A stretch of DNA of 64,000 nt, taken from the NCBI RefSeq assembly GCF_008806375.1, contig NZ_WAAT01000025.1, positions 1 to 64,000 on the forward strand, given 5' to 3'. Positions 59,900 through 64,000 of the stretch are shown piece by piece. Each line of letters opens with the position of its first letter. Positions within the stretch are counted from its first letter, which is position 1. Both the position numbers and the translations under genes were made by a program. This DNA is from Pseudotamlana haliotis (lineage in GTDB: Bacteria > Bacteroidota > Bacteroidia > Flavobacteriales > Flavobacteriaceae). Below the pieces are notes generated by a model. The model searched no databases. It was not told the DNA's origin and saw nothing but the letters and a program-made list of their open reading frames with translations.

Positions 59900-62800
59900 A
59901 TGATTCATTTCTTTGGAAACGTAACCAGCAAAGTATTTGCTGTTCAAGCAACAAAAGAATTATCAACCGAAACCATTACTAAATTGGAGTGGTTATTTGG
60001 CAACCAGCCAAAAATAGAGCAAGCATCATTGGATGCTTTTTTTGTTGGGCCTCGTGCTGCCATGATCACACCTTGGAGTACTAATGCTGTTGAAATCACT
60101 CAAAACATGGGGATTTCAGACATCATCAGAATTGAGGAGTTTCAATCGTCTTCTGAAGATTTTTCGGATTTCGACCCTATGATTTCTGAAAAATTCAATG
60201 GTTTGAATCAAGAATCATTTACTATTGATATTCAGCCAGAACCTATTTTAAATATCGATGATATTGCGGCTTACAACAACCAAGAAGGTTTGTCGTTAAG
60301 CGATGAAGAAGTAGCGTATTTAGAAGGGGTGGCTAAGAAAATTGGGCGTCCGTTAACAGATTCTGAGGTTTTCGGGTTCTCACAAGTGAATTCTGAGCAC
60401 TGTCGTCACAAAATTTTCAACGGTACATTTGTTATTGACGGTGAAGAAAAACCAACGTCGTTATTCAAATTAATTAAAGAAACGTCTAAACAACATCCTA
60501 ACGATATTGTTTCGGCTTATAAAGATAATGTGGCTTTTATAAAAGGCCCAAAAGTGGAACAATTTGCACCTAAACGTGCCGATATTCCAGATTTCTATGC
60601 GACTAAAGATTTCGATTCTGTAATCTCGCTTAAAGCGGAAACGCACAATTTCCCAACCACAGTGGAGCCTTTTAATGGTTCGGCAACTGGTGCTGGTGGT
60701 GAAATTAGAGACAGACTGGCTGGCGGAAAAGGCTCTTTACCTTTAGCTGGAACAGCGGTTTATATGACGTCTTACTCACGTTTAGAAGAAAACAGACCTT
60801 GGGAACAAAAGTTTGAAGCTAGAGATTGGCTATACCAAACGCCAATGGATATTTTAATAAAGGCCTCTAATGGTGCTTCAGATTTTGGTAACAAATTCGG
60901 ACAACCATTAATTACTGGTTCTGTATTAACTTTCGAGCATAACGAAAACTCGTCTGTAAGTGATGCTGCGGCAAGACGCTTAGGTTTCGATAAAGTGATT
61001 ATGCAAGCTGGTGGTATTGGTTATGGTAAAGCAGAACAAGCTTTAAAGGACACGCCTAAAGCTGGCGATAAAATTGTGATTCTTGGTGGTGAAAATTACC
61101 GTATTGGTATGGGGGGTGCTGCGGTATCATCGGCAGATACAGGAGCTTTTGCTTCAGGAATCGAATTAAATGCGGTACAACGTTCTAACCCAGAAATGCA
61201 AAAACGTGCGGCCAATGCTGTTCGTGGTATGGTTGAAGGCGATGAAAACTTTATCGTGTCTATTCACGATCACGGTGCTGGTGGTCACTTAAATTGTCTT
61301 TCGGAATTGGTTGAAGATACCGGTGGAAAAATTGATTTAGATGCGCTTCCTGTTGGAGATCCAACTCTTTCTGATAAAGAAATTATTGGTAACGAATCGC
61401 AAGAGCGTATGGGCTTAGTGATTGCTGAAGAACATATTGAAACCTTACATAAAATTGCCGATCGTGAGCGTTCGCCAATGTACACCGTAGGTGATGTTAC
61501 AGGTGATGACCGCTTTACGTTCCAATCTAAAACTAAAGGCAATACGCCAATGGATTTAGCTTTAGAAGATATGTTTGGTAGTTCGCCAAAAACGGTTTTA
61601 ACCGATAAAACGGTTACCAGAAAATATAAAAACTCAAGATACAAGACTAAAAACTTACAAATCTACTTAAATCAAGTGTTACAACTTGAGGCTGTGGCTT
61701 GTAAAGATTGGTTAACAAATAAAGTAGACCGTTGTGTTGGTGGTAAAGTAGCCAAACAACAATGTGTTGGACCATTACAGATTCCTTTAAATAACGTGGG
61801 CGTTATGGCCTTAGATTTTAAAGGTAAAGAAGGTGTAGCAACTACTATTGGGCACTCCCCTATTTCTGGATTAATTAATCCGCAAGCGGGAAGTAGAAAC
61901 TCGATTACAGAGTCGCTTACTAACTTAGTTTGGGCGCCATTAAAAGATGGTTTACAGTCGGTTTCATTATCTGCAAACTGGATGTGGCCTTGTAAAAATG
62001 AAGGTGAAGACGCCCGTTTATACGAAGCGGTTCAAGCGGTTTCAGAATTTGCTATCGATTTAGGTGTGAATGTGCCAACAGGAAAAGATTCGCTTTCTAT
62101 GAAGCAAAAATATCCTGATGGTGATGTGATTTCTCCGGGTACGGTGATTATTTCGGCAGGAGCCAATTGTAACGATATTACTAAAGTTGTAGAGCCTGTT
62201 TTAAAACAGAACGGTGGAAACATTTACTACATCAACATCTCTCAAGACGAATTTAAATTAGGTGGAAGTTCTTTTAACCAAGTTTTAAATACGATTGGTA
62301 GCGATGCTCCTGATGTGAAAAACCCTGCTTTTGTAAAAACAGCTTTCAATACCATTCAAAACTTAATAAAAGACGATAAAATTCAAGCGGGACACGATGT
62401 GGCTTCTGGTGGTTTAATTACCACACTTTTAGAATTGTGTTTTGCCGATGTGAATTTAGGTGCCGATTTAGATCTTTCTGCTTTAAATGAAGAAGATTCT
62501 ATTAAGGTATTATTTTCTGAAAATGCAGGACTTGTATTTCAAGCGGATGCTTCAGTAGAAACTGTTTTAGCTGAAAATAACATCGAATTCTTCAATATTG
62601 GTTCAGCTAACAACACAGGAAACTTAAACATTAAAAATAATGAGGATAGTTTCTCTTTCAATATTACTGAAAGTAGAGACGTTTGGTACAAAACATCATT
62701 CTTATTAGACCAAAAGCAAACGGCTAACGGTTTAGCTCAAGCGCGTTTTGATAACTATAAAGTTCAACCTTTAGAATATACATTCCCTGCTAACTTCACA

Positions 62801-63574
62801 GGAAAATTACCAACTCTAAATGGTAGCAGACCAAAAGCAGCGATTTTACGTGAAAAAGGATCAAATTCTGAACGTGAAATGGCGAATGCCATGTATTTAG
62901 CTGGTTTTGATGTGAAAGATGTACATATGACCGATTTAATTTCTGGTCGTGAAACGCTTGAAGATATTCAGTTTTTAGGTGCTGTTGGAGGATTTTCTAA
63001 CTCCGATGTTTTGGGTTCTGCAAAAGGTTGGGCAGGTGCTATTAAATACAACGAAAAAGCTAATAAGGCGATTCAAGACTTCTTCAAAAGAGAAGACACT
63101 TTATCTGTTGGTATTTGTAATGGATGTCAGTTATTCATGGAATTAGAAGAAATTCACCCAGAACATAAAGTTCACGGAAAAATGCTTCACAACGATTCTA
63201 AAAAACACGAAAGTTCTTTTACTTCAGTAAAAATTCAAGAGAATAACTCGGTGATGCTTTCTACTTTAGCAGGAAGCACATTAGGCGTTTGGATTTCTCA
63301 TGGTGAAGGTAAATTTAACTTACCAGAAAAAGAAGATCAGTATAACATTGTAGCTAAATATGGTTACGAGGGCTACCCAAATAACCCAAATGGTTCTGAT
63401 TATAACACGGCGATGCTTTGTGATAAAACAGGTCGTCATTTAGTAACGATGCCTCATATTGAGCGTTCTACTTTCCAATGGAACTGGGCAAATTACCCAG
63501 AAAACAGAAAAGACGAAGCAACACCTTGGTTAGAAGCCTTTGTGAATGCACGCCTTTGGATTGAGAAGGAATAA
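59900..63574 (+). CDS. purL: Phosphoribosylformylglycinamidine synthase, single-chain PurL
   Basis: The 1224-residue enzyme converts FGAR, glutamine and ATP to FGAM in purine synthesis. It is the large single-chain form, a little shorter than the 1295-residue E. coli protein. The synthetase part has QVNSEHCRHKIFNG and KAETHNFPTTVEPFNGSATG, with the ATP site in GGEIRDRLAGG, and a second half with GKDSLSMKQKY. The C-terminal glutaminase has VGGFSNSDVLGSAKGWA, nucleophile Cys in GICNGCQLFMELEE and HIERS near the end. It has its own promoter and a terminator. No other pur gene is adjacent. Confidence 0.97.
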   Translation: MIHFFGNVTSKVFAVQATKELSTETITKLEWLFGNQPKIEQASLDAFFVGPRAAMITPWSTNAVEITQNMGISDIIRIEEFQSSSEDFSDFDPMISEKFNGLNQESFTIDIQPEPILNIDDIAAYNNQEGLSLSDEEVAYLEGVAKKIGRPLTDSEVFGFSQVNSEHCRHKIFNGTFVIDGEEKPTSLFKLIKETSKQHPNDIVSAYKDNVAFIKGPKVEQFAPKRADIPDFYATKDFDSVISLKAETHNFPTTVEPFNGSATGAGGEIRDRLAGGKGSLPLAGTAVYMTSYSRLEENRPWEQKFEARDWLYQTPMDILIKASNGASDFGNKFGQPLITGSVLTFEHNENSSVSDAAARRLGFDKVIMQAGGIGYGKAEQALKDTPKAGDKIVILGGENYRIGMGGAAVSSADTGAFASGIELNAVQRSNPEMQKRAANAVRGMVEGDENFIVSIHDHGAGGHLNCLSELVEDTGGKIDLDALPVGDPTLSDKEIIGNESQERMGLVIAEEHIETLHKIADRERSPMYTVGDVTGDDRFTFQSKTKGNTPMDLALEDMFGSSPKTVLTDKTVTRKYKNSRYKTKNLQIYLNQVLQLEAVACKDWLTNKVDRCVGGKVAKQQCVGPLQIPLNNVGVMALDFKGKEGVATTIGHSPISGLINPQAGSRNSITESLTNLVWAPLKDGLQSVSLSANWMWPCKNEGEDARLYEAVQAVSEFAIDLGVNVPTGKDSLSMKQKYPDGDVISPGTVIISAGANCNDITKVVEPVLKQNGGNIYYINISQDEFKLGGSSFNQVLNTIGSDAPDVKNPAFVKTAFNTIQNLIKDDKIQAGHDVASGGLITTLLELCFADVNLGADLDLSALNEEDSIKVLFSENAGLVFQADASVETVLAENNIEFFNIGSANNTGNLNIKNNEDSFSFNITESRDVWYKTSFLLDQKQTANGLAQARFDNYKVQPLEYTFPANFTGKLPTLNGSRPKAAILREKGSNSEREMANAMYLAGFDVKDVHMTDLISGRETLEDIQFLGAVGGFSNSDVLGSAKGWAGAIKYNEKANKAIQDFFKREDTLSVGICNGCQLFMELEEIHPEHKVHGKMLHNDSKKHESSFTSVKIQENNSVMLSTLAGSTLGVWISHGEGKFNLPEKEDQYNIVAKYGYEGYPNNPNGSDYNTAMLCDKTGRHLVTMPHIERSTFQWNWANYPENRKDEATPWLEAFVNARLWIEKE

Positions 63575-63602
63575 AACTTTACCATATAAATATTTTTCTT
63601 AA

Positions 63603-63636
63603 GCGAGAGGCTGCCTAATTAGGTAGCCTCTCGTTT
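63603..63636 (+). terminator. Intrinsic terminator after purL
   Basis: CGAGAGGCTGCCTA pairs with TAGGTAGCCTCTCG, with one G-T pair, followed by a short T-rich tail. Confidence 0.8.
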
Positions 63637-63685
63637 ATATTTGTAATACGTTTTAAATTTTTAACGTAATAAAAGTCTGGAGTAT

Positions 63686-63693
63686 TATATTTG
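63686..63693 (+). promoter_or_regulatory. -7 promoter box TATATTTG of the right-edge gene
   Basis: TATATTTG matches TAnnTTTG. An in-frame ATG at 63697 would lie at the transcript start, so the ATG at 63727 is favoured for the gene. Confidence 0.55.
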
Positions 63694-63726
63694 CAGATGG
63701 AACATTCCTCAGCGAAAATAGCCCCA

Positions 63727-64000
63727 ATGAAAAAAGTGCTTTTAATTGTTTTACTTCTAATATATGGTTTTAGTCATGCTCAAAACGATAATGACAAACG
63801 TCGTGCAGGTGCCTTAAAAAAACAAATAGATTTAGAAGTAAACAAGTCCCATAAACTAAAACTACTCGATAGTCTAACTCAAATTGTTAGAAATAAAGAA
63901 ACCCTAGATTATGATTCCATTGCAAAAGCTACTATAGACTATGCCATTGAATTAGACTCCCTAAACATTGCAGCTTACAACACTACAAACCTCATCAATT
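63727..64000 (+). CDS. Secreted protein, 5' part only (cut by the window edge)
   Basis: The frame is open from ATG 63727 to the end of the window, 91 codons so far. It begins with a signal peptide (MKKVLLIVLLLIYGFSHA, cut before QND). The rest is helical and charged, with phrases such as KLKLLDSLTQIVRNKETLDYDSIAKATIDYAIELDSLNIAAY that look like the start of tetratricopeptide repeats. Proteins with this opening in the phylum are often TPR-bearing sensor kinases or LuxR-type regulators, but the diagnostic domains would lie beyond the edge, so no product is named. Confidence 0.7.
   Translation, partial: MKKVLLIVLLLIYGFSHAQNDNDKRRAGALKKQIDLEVNKSHKLKLLDSLTQIVRNKETLDYDSIAKATIDYAIELDSLNIAAYNTTNLIN

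Noticed and set aside
61285-61644. 119-codon minus-strand frame within purL
   Set aside because: It is an antisense frame of a highly conserved enzyme with no motif of its own.

Overview
The window is chromosomal DNA from a member of the Bacteroidota, most likely family Flavobacteriaceae. The evidence is the AT-rich base composition, many -7 promoter boxes of the Bacteroidota type (TAnnTTTG, some with TTG 17-19 nt upstream), and families typical of the group: DUF4252, DUF4199, YhhN-like proteins, the GlmU-like NTP_transf_4 family, SusE/BtuG-like surface lipoproteins, and a CarB without the C-terminal MGS domain. No rRNA, tRNA, CRISPR array, prophage or complete insertion sequence was seen. 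Genus cannot be told from the sequence alone.

Layout. 1-1360: an array of extragenic palindromes holding one intact GIY-YIG nuclease gene and one truncated copy. 1394-3978: hutH and a divergent, thoroughly decayed LysR regulator. 4140-12719: housekeeping and envelope genes (DeaD-type helicase, TrmH, sirtuin, glycosyltransferase, haem-binding protein). 12963-14499: purB and a small membrane protein. 14736-16870: an ECF sigma operon (sigma, anti-sigma-like, two DUF4252 proteins), divergent from two tandem S41 protease lipoproteins (17048-20042). 20044-31180: a vitamin B12 uptake and salvage region. It holds a BtuG-like lipoprotein and BtuB behind a cobalamin riboswitch, a divergent cobU-cobT-cobS-cobC operon, a BtuF-BtuC-BtuD-like ABC importer, and two DUF71/COG2102 PP-loop ATPases, one inside the region and one at its edge. 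31308-43280: TPR protein, RmuC, thioesterase, CarB, L34, lytic transglycosylase, MtaB. 43429-53652: peptide-binding lipoprotein, paired YhhN-like membrane proteins, GlmU-like enzyme, L31, glycosyltransferase, phosphohexomutase and an MsbA-like exporter. 54067-57776: SDR enzyme, a second ECF sigma module and a YCF48-like lipoprotein. 57979-63574: an RsmB-like methyltransferase and purL. The right edge cuts a secreted protein.

How it fits together. The clearest pathway is B12 salvage. BtuG/BtuB would bring corrinoid across the outer membrane and BtuFCD across the inner membrane. CobU, CobS, CobT and CobC would rebuild the lower ligand, and the riboswitch would shut off the outer-membrane receptor when cobalamin is plentiful. 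No corrin-ring synthesis gene is present. PurB, PurL and CarB are dispersed nucleotide genes rather than an operon.

The strongest candidates for something undescribed are: (1) the palindrome family at 1-1352 and 27038-27413, where an intact GIY-YIG gene fills the slot that a short conserved filler fills elsewhere, suggesting a REPIN-like element family linked to a GIY-YIG nuclease; and (2) the two DUF71 ATPases tied to the B12 region. Several other short inverted-repeat elements lie between genes and are listed separately.
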